From UMGS172 sp964634675 (lineage in GTDB: Bacteria; Bacillota; Clostridia; Oscillospirales; Acutalibacteraceae): 14,639 nt of DNA. Made by a program: the position numbers and the translations under genes. A model generated the notes under the pieces. That model did no database searches, had not been told where the DNA came from, and saw only the letters and a list, made by a program, of their open reading frames with translations. Below, piece after piece: positions 6,004 through 13,616 of the stretch (within the stretch, counting starts at the first letter, position 1; each line of letters opens with the position of its first letter). The stretch is taken from the NCBI GenBank assembly GCA_964634675.1, contig CAZWLH010000036.1, forward strand, positions 1-14,639. Reading direction: 5' to 3'.

Positions 6004-6018
6004 TTCGGTGTCGGTTTT
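5983..6018 (+). terminator. intrinsic terminator of the second recombinase gene
   Basis: A 15-pair stem (5983-5997 with 6004-6018, one G-U) has a 6-base loop, gaataa, which contains the stop codon TAA (6001-6003). The 3' arm ends in TTTT. As with the upstream xerD gene, the last codons of the gene form the 5' arm. Confidence 0.85.
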
Positions 6019-6076
6019 GTCAATTTCGGGGTTTCAGAATAGAATATAAGGAATGATACTTAAGACAGGTGGTAAT

Positions 6077-6520
6077 ATGGCTTTCGGTGCAAGAGAATTA
6101 TTGGCAAGGATCATTCAGTGTGAGGCCGGCGGTGAGGGCGTTACAGGTATGCAGGCGGTCGCCACAGTCGTGATGAACCGCGTACACGTATCGGGCGGTG
6201 AGTATTTGAGAATCGGGCAGGGCGATATTCAAAACGTGATATTTCAGCCGTATCAGTTCGACTGTGCGAGAACCGAGATCGGCGGAAGCTATAATCCGCA
6301 AAATATTTATAATATGTCGCCCGAACAGATCAACTACGAGATAGCGGATTGGGCACTTGCCGGCAACTCACTTGCGGCCGTCGGCGATTGCCTGTGGTAT
6401 TTTAACCCGTTTTCCGAAACGTGCGAGCAGTATTTTCCACGCAACGGATCGGGGGTTTTTCACACGCGTATAAATCAACACTGTTTTTACCGTCCCACAT
6501 CACTTTATTGGCAAACTTGA
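6077..6520 (+). CDS. cwlJ: SleB/CwlJ-family cell wall hydrolase, CwlJ-type
   Basis: A 147-residue single-domain protein of the Hydrolase_2 (SleB/CwlJ) family, which hydrolyses spore cortex peptidoglycan during germination. The N-terminal active-site block LLARIIQCEAGGEGVTGMQA carries the conserved Glu16 and Glu20, followed by VATVVMNRV (about 27-35). Later blocks NVIFQPYQFDC and ALAGNSLAAVGDCLWYFNP are typical of the fold. The absence of a signal peptide or peptidoglycan-binding domain and the length (CwlJ of B. subtilis is about 142 residues) favour CwlJ, a coat-associated enzyme made in the mother cell, over secreted SleB. ATG 6077 is chosen with AGGTGG 4 bases upstream; the in-frame ATG at 6053 has no usable ribosome site. 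A probable gerQ follows after 22 bases, matching the CwlJ dependence on GerQ known in Bacillus. Confidence 0.8.
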   Translation: MAFGARELLARIIQCEAGGEGVTGMQAVATVVMNRVHVSGGEYLRIGQGDIQNVIFQPYQFDCARTEIGGSYNPQNIYNMSPEQINYEIADWALAGNSLAAVGDCLWYFNPFSETCEQYFPRNGSGVFHTRINQHCFYRPTSLYWQT

Positions 6521-6542
6521 GGCTATTTTAAGGAGTTATTGT

Positions 6543-7076
6543 ATGAATAATCATATTAGTAGTAACGAAAATGTTTCATGTCAAGGCGGATACGAGCCCG
6601 CAAGCGGAAAGATTACGGCTAATGATGCTTTCCATTCGGAAAATCGAATGGCTCTTCCCCTTTATCGGAACGGGCGCAATGCCTGCGAGAGAGATTCTTT
6701 GCCGATGCAAAGTTCGGTCGCATACGCTGCCAGCCGCAACGGGATACAAATGATACAGCATCAAAATTCGGCAGGATGCGGCACGGTCTCAAACGGCGTG
6801 TCAGCCGGGAACGGTATCAGCCTGAGACCCGAGGTATTGACCAACACCGACTATCTGCCGGCTTATTTGACGCAGTATATCGGGCATTGGATCCGTGCGG
6901 ATTTCTTCATCGGAGATGCAATCGAACAGCGTGTCGGAATCCTCAAAGAGGTTGGTGCGAGCTATATTATAATCGATGCAATAGAGCCTGCAACGCTCAT
7001 CGTTTGTGATATCTATTCTCTGAAATTCGCAACAGTGATACTTGATGACGATTTTACACGACTTATGAGGGTTTGA
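6543..7076 (+). CDS. gerQ: probable GerQ-like spore coat protein
   Basis: A 177-residue protein. Residues 1-100 are low-complexity, rich in Asn, Ser and Gly with five scattered Cys over the whole protein. Residues 104-170 form a compact domain, YLPAYLTQYIGHWIRADFFIG, then VGILKEVGASYIIIDA and CDIYSLKFATVI. This order (Y..yi...., extended strand, G.l.e.g..yiii.d, then l.yl..v.f) parallels the GerQ domain, in which a disordered Gln/Gly/Pro-rich N-terminus precedes a small conserved C-terminus. GerQ is a transglutaminase-crosslinked coat protein needed to localise CwlJ. The assignment rests on that pattern and on the adjacent CwlJ-type gene, so it is moderate; a generic clostridial coat protein is the alternative. 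The ribosome site TAAGGAG lies 7 bases before the ATG. Confidence 0.6.
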   Translation: MNNHISSNENVSCQGGYEPASGKITANDAFHSENRMALPLYRNGRNACERDSLPMQSSVAYAASRNGIQMIQHQNSAGCGTVSNGVSAGNGISLRPEVLTNTDYLPAYLTQYIGHWIRADFFIGDAIEQRVGILKEVGASYIIIDAIEPATLIVCDIYSLKFATVILDDDFTRLMRV

Positions 7077-7080
7077 ATTT

Positions 7081-7120
7081 TATCTCGGTCACCTGTTTTT
7101 GGATGACCGAGATATTTTTT
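7081..7120 (+). terminator. intrinsic terminator of cwlJ-gerQ
   Basis: An 11-pair perfect stem, TATCTCGGTCA (7081-7091) with TGACCGAGATA (7104-7114), with a 12-base loop and six T (7115-7120). It begins four bases after the gerQ stop codon. Confidence 0.92.
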
Positions 7121-7129
7121 GCCGATTTG

Positions 7130-7158
7130 TTGACTTTAATGCCGTTTTATGTTATCAT
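7130..7158 (+). promoter_or_regulatory. sigma-A promoter of the GH16 lipoprotein gene
   Basis: TTGACT (7130-7135), 17 bases and TATCAT (7153-7158) with an extended -10 TGT (7150-7152). Transcription would start near 7165, giving a short leader with GGAGGAAAG before the ATG at 7188. No TTCAAT repeat like those of the two-component promoters is present. Confidence 0.7.
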
Positions 7159-7187
7159 CAATTTAATAACTTCTTTGGAGGAAAGAT

Positions 7188-9017
7188 ATGAAAAAAGCTT
7201 TGATCACTCTGCTTTCACTGACTTTTGTGCTCGGTATTTTCGTCGGCTGCGGCAAATCTGAAAAGACCGAGAATAATTCGCAGTCGTCTGTGAACAACAA
7301 CTCTTCTGCGGCTTCTTCTTCGGGAATAAGCTCGGATGTTACTTCAGAGCCGTCGGCCGCCTTGCCCGGCTTTGACATTTCAAGTGTCAATTTTTCGACC
7401 GATGACGTGAGTTTTCTTGATACCGACAAAAGCTCGGTTTACACGATAGTCACCAACGGTGAGTCGCCTTATACCGATGCGGCCGATACTCTTGCCAAGG
7501 CTATGAAAAAAACACTCGGCGTTAACGTCAAGACCGTTAAGGACACCGATAAGGACGGCACCGATGTTTACGAGATACTTATCGGCAGTTCTAACCGTGC
7601 CGAAACCCAATCCGCACGAAGCTATCTTTTAGAGGTCGGAACCGCACGCTTAAACGACTTTTTGATAGCAACCATCGGTAAAAAGATAGTTATTACCGCA
7701 AATTCAGACCAGGCCTTGACCTCGGCCGTTGACCATTTCTTGAACAATATCGTCTCTGAGGACGGCGTCAAGGGCGGTATTAACTACATATCAAAGACCG
7801 ATGTCGAAGCTGTCAATTATACGATAAACGGTGCCGCACTCGGTAAATTCAATGTCGTAAGACCGCATTACAATTCGTCCTACCTCACTCAGGTCGAAAT
7901 GGAAAAGCTTTGCGATACCGCGGCAGTCGGCGGAAAGTATAATATCGGGATCGTTGAGGATATGTATGTTGACGAGGGCATTTATGAAATAGTCGTCGGA
8001 AACAATAACCGTGAGGGTGTTGAGAAGATCACCGACTATGATGAATACCGCATAACCGTCAAGGGCTATAAGGTCTATTTGAACGGCGGAAGTCCCCATG
8101 CCACAGCCGTTGCCGTGACAGAATTCCGCAAGCTGCTTTTCAGCAAAGATGTCACCGATGCCGACTCTGTCGTCGGAAGCTATTCCGCAACCGTCGCCAC
8201 CTATGATGATACACAGTATTATATCCATAAGTGGGGCGATGATTTTGACGGAAACGAGCTTGACACCACAAAGTGGGACAATATCGTGAGCGAAAAGCAT
8301 TACAGCTCATTGGGTGACGGCTCGGAATCTTGGCGTGTCGATGAGGCTACCTTTGTTGCCGACGGATGCCTCTATCAGCTTCAGTATTTTGATCCCGGCC
8401 AAAATAAATACTTCGGCGGTACCATTCGCAGTAACAATCATATGAAGTTCCTCGGCGGTTATTTGGAACACAGTGTCATAACTCCGGACAATCCCGTTTC
8501 TTGGAACACCTTGTGGATGCAGTCGGCCGAGTCTAACGGTGTTATCGGTCCCGAGATCGACCTTAACGAAAACTTCGGAAATGCTTCGGTAACGCATTTT
8601 AACGTTCACACGTGGCCTGCCGACGGTAATCAGTACGGCTGGAAGCACAGATCGTTTGATGGTCTTAAGCCCAACGAGAAAAAGTTCAGACTTCCCGATG
8701 CCGACACTGCCGAGCACAACCTCAACACCGAATTCCACACCTTCGGCTTCCTTTGGACCGAGGATTATATCGCATTCATCGGTGACGGTGAGATTTATGT
8801 CGATATGGATCTCAACGCAGAGGGCTTTGAGGATTTCAAAATGGCATACACAACTGTCGCCTGCAAGGTCATAATTGCCGCTTCTCCGGGAACAACGGGT
8901 AAAGCAAGCAATCTTACTTCCGAGCATTGGGAGCGCTCAAAGAGCGACTATGTCACCGATTATGTTCACATTTATCAGTTGAACGACGGCTGGAGCCGAA
9001 TGTCGATAAATTATTAA
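7188..9017 (+). CDS. lipoprotein with C-terminal glycoside hydrolase family 16 domain
   Basis: A 609-residue exported protein. A lipoprotein signal peptide ends at FVGC (Cys21), followed by a Ser/Asn linker (22-58), so it should be tethered to the outer face of the membrane. Residues about 82-190 and 222-320 look like two diverged copies of one domain: YEILIGSSNR (128-137) matches YEIVVGNNNR (266-275), and each is followed by a strand-rich block and an Ala-rich helix. The fold recalls the N-terminal domain of alpha-glucuronidases, which is only an impression. Residues about 345-600 are GH16-like, opening with DDFDGNELDTTKW and carrying the active-site signature EIDLNE with nucleophile Glu456, Asp458 and acid/base Glu461, then EFHTFGFLWTEDYI. 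GH16 enzymes cut beta-1,3/1,4-glucans and galactans; the substrate here is not known. It has its own promoter and converges on the CotH gene. Confidence 0.87.
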   Translation: MKKALITLLSLTFVLGIFVGCGKSEKTENNSQSSVNNNSSAASSSGISSDVTSEPSAALPGFDISSVNFSTDDVSFLDTDKSSVYTIVTNGESPYTDAADTLAKAMKKTLGVNVKTVKDTDKDGTDVYEILIGSSNRAETQSARSYLLEVGTARLNDFLIATIGKKIVITANSDQALTSAVDHFLNNIVSEDGVKGGINYISKTDVEAVNYTINGAALGKFNVVRPHYNSSYLTQVEMEKLCDTAAVGGKYNIGIVEDMYVDEGIYEIVVGNNNREGVEKITDYDEYRITVKGYKVYLNGGSPHATAVAVTEFRKLLFSKDVTDADSVVGSYSATVATYDDTQYYIHKWGDDFDGNELDTTKWDNIVSEKHYSSLGDGSESWRVDEATFVADGCLYQLQYFDPGQNKYFGGTIRSNNHMKFLGGYLEHSVITPDNPVSWNTLWMQSAESNGVIGPEIDLNENFGNASVTHFNVHTWPADGNQYGWKHRSFDGLKPNEKKFRLPDADTAEHNLNTEFHTFGFLWTEDYIAFIGDGEIYVDMDLNAEGFEDFKMAYTTVACKVIIAASPGTTGKASNLTSEHWERSKSDYVTDYVHIYQLNDGWSRMSINY

Positions 9018-9025
9018 AATAATAG

Positions 9026-9070
9026 CCTCTCACTGTTCTGTAAGCTTTACAGTCTGTGAGAGGTTTTGTT
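9026..9070. terminator. shared bidirectional terminator between GH16 and cotH-like genes
   Basis: CCTCTCAC (9026-9033) pairs with GTGAGAGG (9056-9063), and an inner stem CTGTAA (9038-9043) pairs with TTACAG (9047-9052). Plus-strand transcripts then read TTTTGTTTT (9064-9072), the last bases of which lie in the convergent gene's stop. Minus-strand transcripts read CTATTATTTT after the stem. Both genes end within 60 bases of each other, so one hairpin probably serves both. Confidence 0.8.
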
Positions 9071-10927
9071 TTACATATCAGGTCTTCCGCCGAAGCCGTC
9101 TTGAATTTCGGGCGGAGAATTACCCACGCCGCTTTCGCCGTCAAAGCGGTTGTCCTTACCGAAGTCATCATTTTTGTCATCGGTAGGTAAGCCGTCGGGT
9201 GCACCGTTCGGCATATCGTTACGTCCGTTTTGCATTCCGTTTTGCTTCATTCCGCCCATATCGGAAACGGTTATCTTTGAAGCATCGACCATAGCACTGC
9301 TTTCCTGTGTATCATCGGTCGATCCCAAACTGCCGTCTAACTGAGCTCGCACGCTTTCTGCTCGGAGCATACAAAAGCTTTTGAGTGTTGACGAGCCGAC
9401 CGTGAATTCATCGTAAGAGATGAACTTTGTCGGATCCTTTTTTACGTACGGATCGATCATTTCGGTGACAGAATCGATAAATTCGGTGAAATATCCGCTT
9501 TCAAAATAATTCCCAATAAATTCATCGAAGATTCGGTGGTAAAGCTCAAGATATTCGCTGTTCTCAAAAATCCAGGCAAGCATCGGTCGGTCGGAGATAC
9601 TACCGCCTGACACAGGACTGTCGATAGGATAATTTACAAGCTCAGCGGCACTGCTTGAAGATTCAAAGCCGCCGAATGCGAGATTGTAATCCCATGGGAG
9701 CATTGAAAGTCTGCCGTTTTCTTCATAAAGATAATAGTTGTGTATCATCGAACCTGTGTAGCTGTCGAAGTTGAGCACGAAGTTATGAACAACAAAATAG
9801 CGTATTACCGCTTCGATATCTACCGTATCGGCAATGTTGTCGTCGTTCGAAAGATTCTTCAGCGATTCGATAAGCCTTGCTTTATCGGAAGCGCTTGCTT
9901 CGGTTTTTGCGTTGTCGAAAATATTCGGATAGCTGTCGACCGAATCGTCAATATACTTCAAGAGCACGTCATCGCTTCCGTTTTGACGTCCGTCCTTAAA
10001 ATCTTCTTGAAAGCTGTCACCACGGTTTGCGCCGTCGGGCATCTCGGGGCGTTCGCCGCTCAATGCATCATCGGGTCGCTCAAAATCCTTGAAGCCGTCG
10101 GGATTTTCAAACCCGTTTCTACCAAAATCCGGCATAATATTATCAAAGCCGTCATTTTTCGGTGTATGACCGCCGGGATCTGCGGCACATGAAAGAGTGC
10201 CCTCTTCTTCCCTATTCTGATTAAAATCTTTAAGGTCATCATTGCCGCCAAAGCCGTTCGAAAACTCGTCTTCATCAAAGTTTTTTCCGTTGCCTCGACC
10301 TCCGCCCATAGACTGACTGTCGGGATTATACAGTTCGCCGTAATTGTTGCCGTAATTGCGCTTGAGGAACGCTTCTTCGATTCCCTCGACCGCAAGATAA
10401 AGTCCCCAATCCTCGCCGTTAACGGTGATATAAGCATAGCTGCAAAGCGGAGAGGCAACCGACATATCCGACATCATCGTGTAACACAGGAAGTCCTTCA
10501 TATAGGTGTTGTCCTGGATGATATTGTTGAGACAAAGCTTATCCAAGCCGTGATAGGTTTTCGAGCTGTCATAATGGTCAAATTCGATTTTGAAGCTGTA
10601 TCGGTCGTTGCCGTATGCTTCTACCTCGGTCAATGAGGTATTGCCTTTTCCTCTTATCGCAACGTTTTTAAAGGCTTCGTTGTCGATTATCACGGCGCAG
10701 GCCGAGTATTCTTCGCTTTTGCAGTCGGCGATAAAATCGTCCCAGCCGTCCATAACAATGTCGACAGTGTGCACCTTGGAGTTGTCGAACAGTCGGTTTT
10801 CATAGCCGAGTGTCGTCACGGCCACGGTCACACCGAAGCGCTCTGCATTCATAAATAATACGGTGAGAATGAGCGATAAGCATAAAACAACACAGCAAAT
10901 TTTATCAATTGCTTTATGTGTTGACAT
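9071..10927 (-). CDS. CotH-family protein kinase-like membrane protein
   Basis: A 618-residue protein of the CotH kinase family. An N-terminal membrane segment (about 8-27) suggests export or anchoring with the domain outside. Family blocks include IRGKGNTSL (91-99), KIEFDHYD and HGLDKLCLNNIIQDNTYMKDFLCYTMM (126-152), YITVNGEDWGLYLAVEGIEEAFLKRNYG (166-193), LNFDSYTGSMIHNYYLY (385-401) and the catalytic MLPWDYNLAFGG (409-420, Asp413). CotH proteins are atypical kinases; B. subtilis CotH phosphorylates coat proteins CotB and CotG. A low-complexity Asp/Gly/Asn/Phe insert of about 115 residues (205-320) splits the domain, and a similar NG-rich acidic tail follows residue 555. It is the last gene of an operon with a VTC polymerase and a DUF4956 protein; the ribosome site GGAGGTG overlaps the stop of the preceding gene. 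The substrate is unknown. Confidence 0.87.
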   Translation of the reverse strand: MSTHKAIDKICCVVLCLSLILTVLFMNAERFGVTVAVTTLGYENRLFDNSKVHTVDIVMDGWDDFIADCKSEEYSACAVIIDNEAFKNVAIRGKGNTSLTEVEAYGNDRYSFKIEFDHYDSSKTYHGLDKLCLNNIIQDNTYMKDFLCYTMMSDMSVASPLCSYAYITVNGEDWGLYLAVEGIEEAFLKRNYGNNYGELYNPDSQSMGGGRGNGKNFDEDEFSNGFGGNDDLKDFNQNREEEGTLSCAADPGGHTPKNDGFDNIMPDFGRNGFENPDGFKDFERPDDALSGERPEMPDGANRGDSFQEDFKDGRQNGSDDVLLKYIDDSVDSYPNIFDNAKTEASASDKARLIESLKNLSNDDNIADTVDIEAVIRYFVVHNFVLNFDSYTGSMIHNYYLYEENGRLSMLPWDYNLAFGGFESSSSAAELVNYPIDSPVSGGSISDRPMLAWIFENSEYLELYHRIFDEFIGNYFESGYFTEFIDSVTEMIDPYVKKDPTKFISYDEFTVGSSTLKSFCMLRAESVRAQLDGSLGSTDDTQESSAMVDASKITVSDMGGMKQNGMQNGRNDMPNGAPDGLPTDDKNDDFGKDNRFDGESGVGNSPPEIQDGFGGRPDM

Positions 10928-10938
10928 ACGGCACCTCC

Positions 10939-11610
10939 TCAGCCCAAATAATCGCCGTTGTAGCTGACGAGCACCGCACTGTTAACACCCGGCATCGAAC
11001 TGATAGTGTTTAAAAACTGTGTGCTTTCGCTCATCAAGCGAATTTCCAGGTTAAGCTCAATCATATCTTTTGTAACGGTTTTGCTTTTAACGGTGCATTT
11101 TCTGACGTTGGAGGTAAGAAAACCGATTGCATTCTGCTCGGCGTTTTGATCAGTGCAGGTTATCACCGCAATATAAGAATTAAAGTGCGGCTTTTTGTTA
11201 ACGAAAACGATCAGTATCAGTCCTATTGCTGCACTTCCGAAAACCGCAAGAGGAAGCATTCCGGCGGCAAGAACGATACCCGCAGCTATCGACCAAAACA
11301 GAAATGCTATGTCAAGCGGCTCCTTTATCGCCGTACGGAAGCGCACGATAGACAAAGCACCGACCATACCGAGCGACAGCACGACATTTGACGTTACGGC
11401 AAGTATAATAACGGTGGTTATCATTGTAAGCGCTATAAGCGTTGTGCCGAAGCTTGAAGAATACATAACGCCTTGATATGTCTTTTTATATACAAAAAAG
11501 ATGAAAAGTCCGACTCCGAAAGCCAACAACAGTGCTACCGCCATATCAAGAAGGCTGATGCTCTTGATGTTCTCCAAAAAGCTTGATTTGAAAATGTCCT
11601 TAAATGTCAT
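10939..11610 (-). CDS. DUF4956 family membrane protein
   Basis: A 223-residue integral membrane protein. Membrane segments are seen at about residues 22-41, 55-80, 98-118 and 119-137, then a cytosolic domain of about 85 residues with beta-alpha character (SYIAVITCTDQNAEQNA..., ending MPGVNSAVLVSYNGDYLG). The conserved GALSIVRFRTAIKEPLDIAFLFWSIAAG stretch (84-111) is the hallmark of DUF4956. It resembles the SIVRFRT-type motif of MgtC/SapB-like membrane proteins. The family has no settled function but is often found beside VTC and CotH genes. The ribosome site AGGAGT lies 8 bases before the ATG at 11610 and overlaps the VTC stop codon; the cotH-like start follows after 11 bases. Tight coupling suggests that the three proteins act together, perhaps with this one as membrane platform or channel. 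Confidence 0.88.
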   Translation of the reverse strand: MTFKDIFKSSFLENIKSISLLDMAVALLLAFGVGLFIFFVYKKTYQGVMYSSSFGTTLIALTMITTVIILAVTSNVVLSLGMVGALSIVRFRTAIKEPLDIAFLFWSIAAGIVLAAGMLPLAVFGSAAIGLILIVFVNKKPHFNSYIAVITCTDQNAEQNAIGFLTSNVRKCTVKSKTVTKDMIELNLEIRLMSESTQFLNTISSMPGVNSAVLVSYNGDYLG

Positions 11611-11622
11611 AATTATTAACTC

Positions 11623-12291
11623 CTATCCGTAAATTCTGCAAGCCGCATATTTTGAAAAAGCTCCGACCCTGCATCCGTCAAGCCGAACCGCATCTCTTAT
11701 GATGTCGGGCAGAAATTCGTCCCATTTGACCTCAAGGACGGTCTGCTCGGCGGCCGGAACGGTAACCGATTCCGTATTCAGAAAATCGGTTGAAAGCAAG
11801 CCGGTTCTGATGTTTTGGTCAATCGTGATTCTGACATTGCCCGGTGCAAAGCAAAATGCTTCACGCTCGTAATCGACTATGGTTTTCGCTCTGAGCCCCG
11901 AAGAAAGCATTTTCGAATAAAGCTCGGTCACAAGCGGCTTTTGCGATATGTGCAAGACCTCTCGGTCAAAGTTGATCATTGCCTTGACTTCGGCTTCGCT
12001 CACTACCACAGATGTCTTTTGGCAAAGCCCGTTCAGCTTGCTTTTCTTTTCGAGGCGGATAAACGAAGTATCCCGGTTATAATAACGAAGGCGAAATTTT
12101 TCGCGAATGTTCACACCGTCCTGCTTTTCGCGCAGTGCTTTGTCGTTTAAATTGTCAAAATAGAGACTTCTTATAAAATATCTGCCGTCGACCGAATAAT
12201 TGTCGTGACTTGCTATGACCGATAAACGGCTGCGAAGCACCGGGATATCCGATTTGCTTATTTCAATTTTCTGTTCGTGTCTGAATTTCAA
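11623..12291 (-). CDS. VTC-domain polyphosphate polymerase
   Basis: A 222-residue VTC-domain protein without membrane segments. VTC domains form a beta-barrel tunnel that makes inorganic polyphosphate from ATP, as in yeast Vtc4. Basic and acidic tunnel residues are seen in the expected order: FRHEQKIEI (3-11), RSLYFDN (41-47), REKFRLRYYN (63-72), IRLEKKSK (78-85), VDYEREAF (139-146), VRITIDQNIRTG (153-164), VLEVKWDEFLP (185-195) and FSKYAACRIYG (212-222). This gives confidence in the family; polymerase activity itself is inferred. The start codon is TTG 12291 with AAGGAG 7 bases upstream. It is the first gene of the operon and lies just downstream of the histidine kinase gene. Its promoter carries a direct-repeat box shared with the response regulator promoter and overlaps the kinase gene terminator. 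Confidence 0.88.
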   Translation of the reverse strand: MKFRHEQKIEISKSDIPVLRSRLSVIASHDNYSVDGRYFIRSLYFDNLNDKALREKQDGVNIREKFRLRYYNRDTSFIRLEKKSKLNGLCQKTSVVVSEAEVKAMINFDREVLHISQKPLVTELYSKMLSSGLRAKTIVDYEREAFCFAPGNVRITIDQNIRTGLLSTDFLNTESVTVPAAEQTVLEVKWDEFLPDIIRDAVRLDGCRVGAFSKYAACRIYG

Positions 12292-12300
12292 TGTATCACT

Positions 12301-12350
12301 CCTTAAAATAAAAATACTACCGTATCCTCGTAAGAGATTATACGGCAGTA
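12301..12350 (-). terminator. terminator of the two-component operon
   Basis: On the minus strand, TACTGCCGTAT (12350 down to 12340) pairs with ATACGGTAGTA (12325 down to 12315) with one G-U wobble, around a 14-base loop. TTTTTATTTT (12314 down to 12305) follows and runs into the VTC ribosome site AAGGAG. The -10 box of the VTC promoter straddles the 5' arm and loop. Confidence 0.8.
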
Positions 12351-12369
12351 AGATTGAAATTCGATTGAA
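12337..12369 (-). promoter_or_regulatory. VTC operon promoter with response-regulator-type direct repeat
   Basis: Minus strand: TTCAATC (12369-12363), GAAT, TTCAATC (12358-12352), 9 bases, TATAAT (12342-12337). Two identical heptamers 11 bases apart, ending 9 bases before a consensus -10, with ATCGAA at the usual -35 place, is the layout of OmpR/PhoB-class activator sites. Transcription would start near 12330, in the loop of the overlapping terminator, so transcripts would lack its 5' arm. Confidence 0.7.
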
Positions 12370-12371
12370 AA

Positions 12372-13616
12372 TTATTTTAAGGGCAACTGAACTTTGAATT
12401 CCACCTCTCCGTTGTCGCAGTGTACACTTATTGTTCCGAAGTGCGCTTCGGCCACGGCCTTGGCGATTGACAGCCCGAGACCGTAGTGCGAAGCCTCGCC
12501 GTTTCGTGCTGGGTCAGCTCTGTAAAATCGGTCGAAAATGTGTTTTTTGTCCTCTTCGGATAGCTTATCGCCCTTATTTTTAACAGACAGAACACAAAAT
12601 CTGTGACGCTTTTCGAGTGACACAGAAATGTCTCCTTTGCCTTTTGAATGGCTTATGGCGTTGTCGAGCAGAATAGACACAAGCTGCTTTAACGCGGCGG
12701 CATTTCCGTCGATGTAAATACCGTCTTGAATGTCAAGCTTAAGGCTTTGTCCCCTTTCAAATGCAACACTTTCAAATGGCAGAGCTTCTCCTGCGACAAG
12801 TCGACCGAGCTCGAGCGGCTCGGTCGTGGGTCTAACGTTTTCGGTTCTCGCAAGCTCCAACAGCTGTGAGACCAACAGTCCCATTTTTTCGTTTTCATAG
12901 CGGATATTTTCAAGCCAACGGTTATCGCCGACCTCTCTTTGAAGCAGCTCGGCATTGGCACCGACGACCGAAACCGGCGTTTTAAGCTCGTGACCAGCAT
13001 CCGAAATGAAGCGCTTTTGCTTTTCATAGCTTTCCTCAACGGGAGCTACTATTTTTCTTGCCAAAACGACCGAAACAAAGAAAAACAGAACAAGTGCAAT
13101 ACATCCGAAAATTGCGGTATAGCGCAGAAGCATTGCAGCATTTTCGTTTATCACGGAGTTATCCATAAACGTGACAAGCAAATAGCCGTTTTTATCGGTC
13201 CTGCGAAATAACAGATTGTCGACCGTTCCGGTTTCTTTTTTACCGCTTGCGATGCTTTGCGCCAAGGACTCGAGTGATTCGTCGGTATGCACCGCAGGGC
13301 GGTCGTTTTTGATTTCAAGCAGACGGCCGTCATAGTCCAAGGCCACCGAATAAAACACCGAAAGCTGAAATGCAGAGGACTTTGAATAGTCCTTTTTAAA
13401 GCTCGGTGAAGTGTTTTCGGGTCTTTGGTCAGGTGGAGGCTGTCCGTCGGAACGAAGCAGTGAATACATATCGGCCTCTGCTTCAAGCATTTCTCGGTTG
13501 CGGTGCGACATTTCGGTATAGCTGAAAAAATAAATGATTCCGAGGCTTGCCACCCAAACCGCCGCAAGCACCGACATAATAGCCGCAACTATCCTTATTC
13601 TTGTACGTTTAAACAT
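12372..13616 (-). CDS. sensor histidine kinase
   Basis: A 414-residue membrane histidine kinase. TM1 is at about residues 10-31 and TM2 at 165-186, enclosing an external sensor of about 130 residues with a Pro-rich stretch (GQPPPDQRPENTSP) and a region like a small PAS/Cache fold (FYSVALDYDGRLLEIKND). After TM2 come the H-box FISDAGHELKTPVSVV with phospho-acceptor His209, the N-box QLVSILLDNAISHS (Asn319), a reduced G1 region KNKGDK, FDRFYRAD (361-368) and G2 HYGLGLSIAKAV (377-388). The signal it senses is not known. ATG 13616 is chosen because GAGGTG lies 6 bases upstream; an in-frame GTG three codons earlier lies within that ribosome site. The start overlaps the regulator's stop by one base (TGATG), indicating translational coupling. 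Confidence 0.92.
   Translation of the reverse strand: MFKRTRIRIVAAIMSVLAAVWVASLGIIYFFSYTEMSHRNREMLEAEADMYSLLRSDGQPPPDQRPENTSPSFKKDYSKSSAFQLSVFYSVALDYDGRLLEIKNDRPAVHTDESLESLAQSIASGKKETGTVDNLLFRRTDKNGYLLVTFMDNSVINENAAMLLRYTAIFGCIALVLFFFVSVVLARKIVAPVEESYEKQKRFISDAGHELKTPVSVVGANAELLQREVGDNRWLENIRYENEKMGLLVSQLLELARTENVRPTTEPLELGRLVAGEALPFESVAFERGQSLKLDIQDGIYIDGNAAALKQLVSILLDNAISHSKGKGDISVSLEKRHRFCVLSVKNKGDKLSEEDKKHIFDRFYRADPARNGEASHYGLGLSIAKAVAEAHFGTISVHCDNGEVEFKVQLPLK

Noticed and set aside
6632..6651. CCATTCG/CGAATGG hairpin inside the gerQ-like gene
   Set aside because: Seven pairs within coding sequence with no T-run; no evidence of function.
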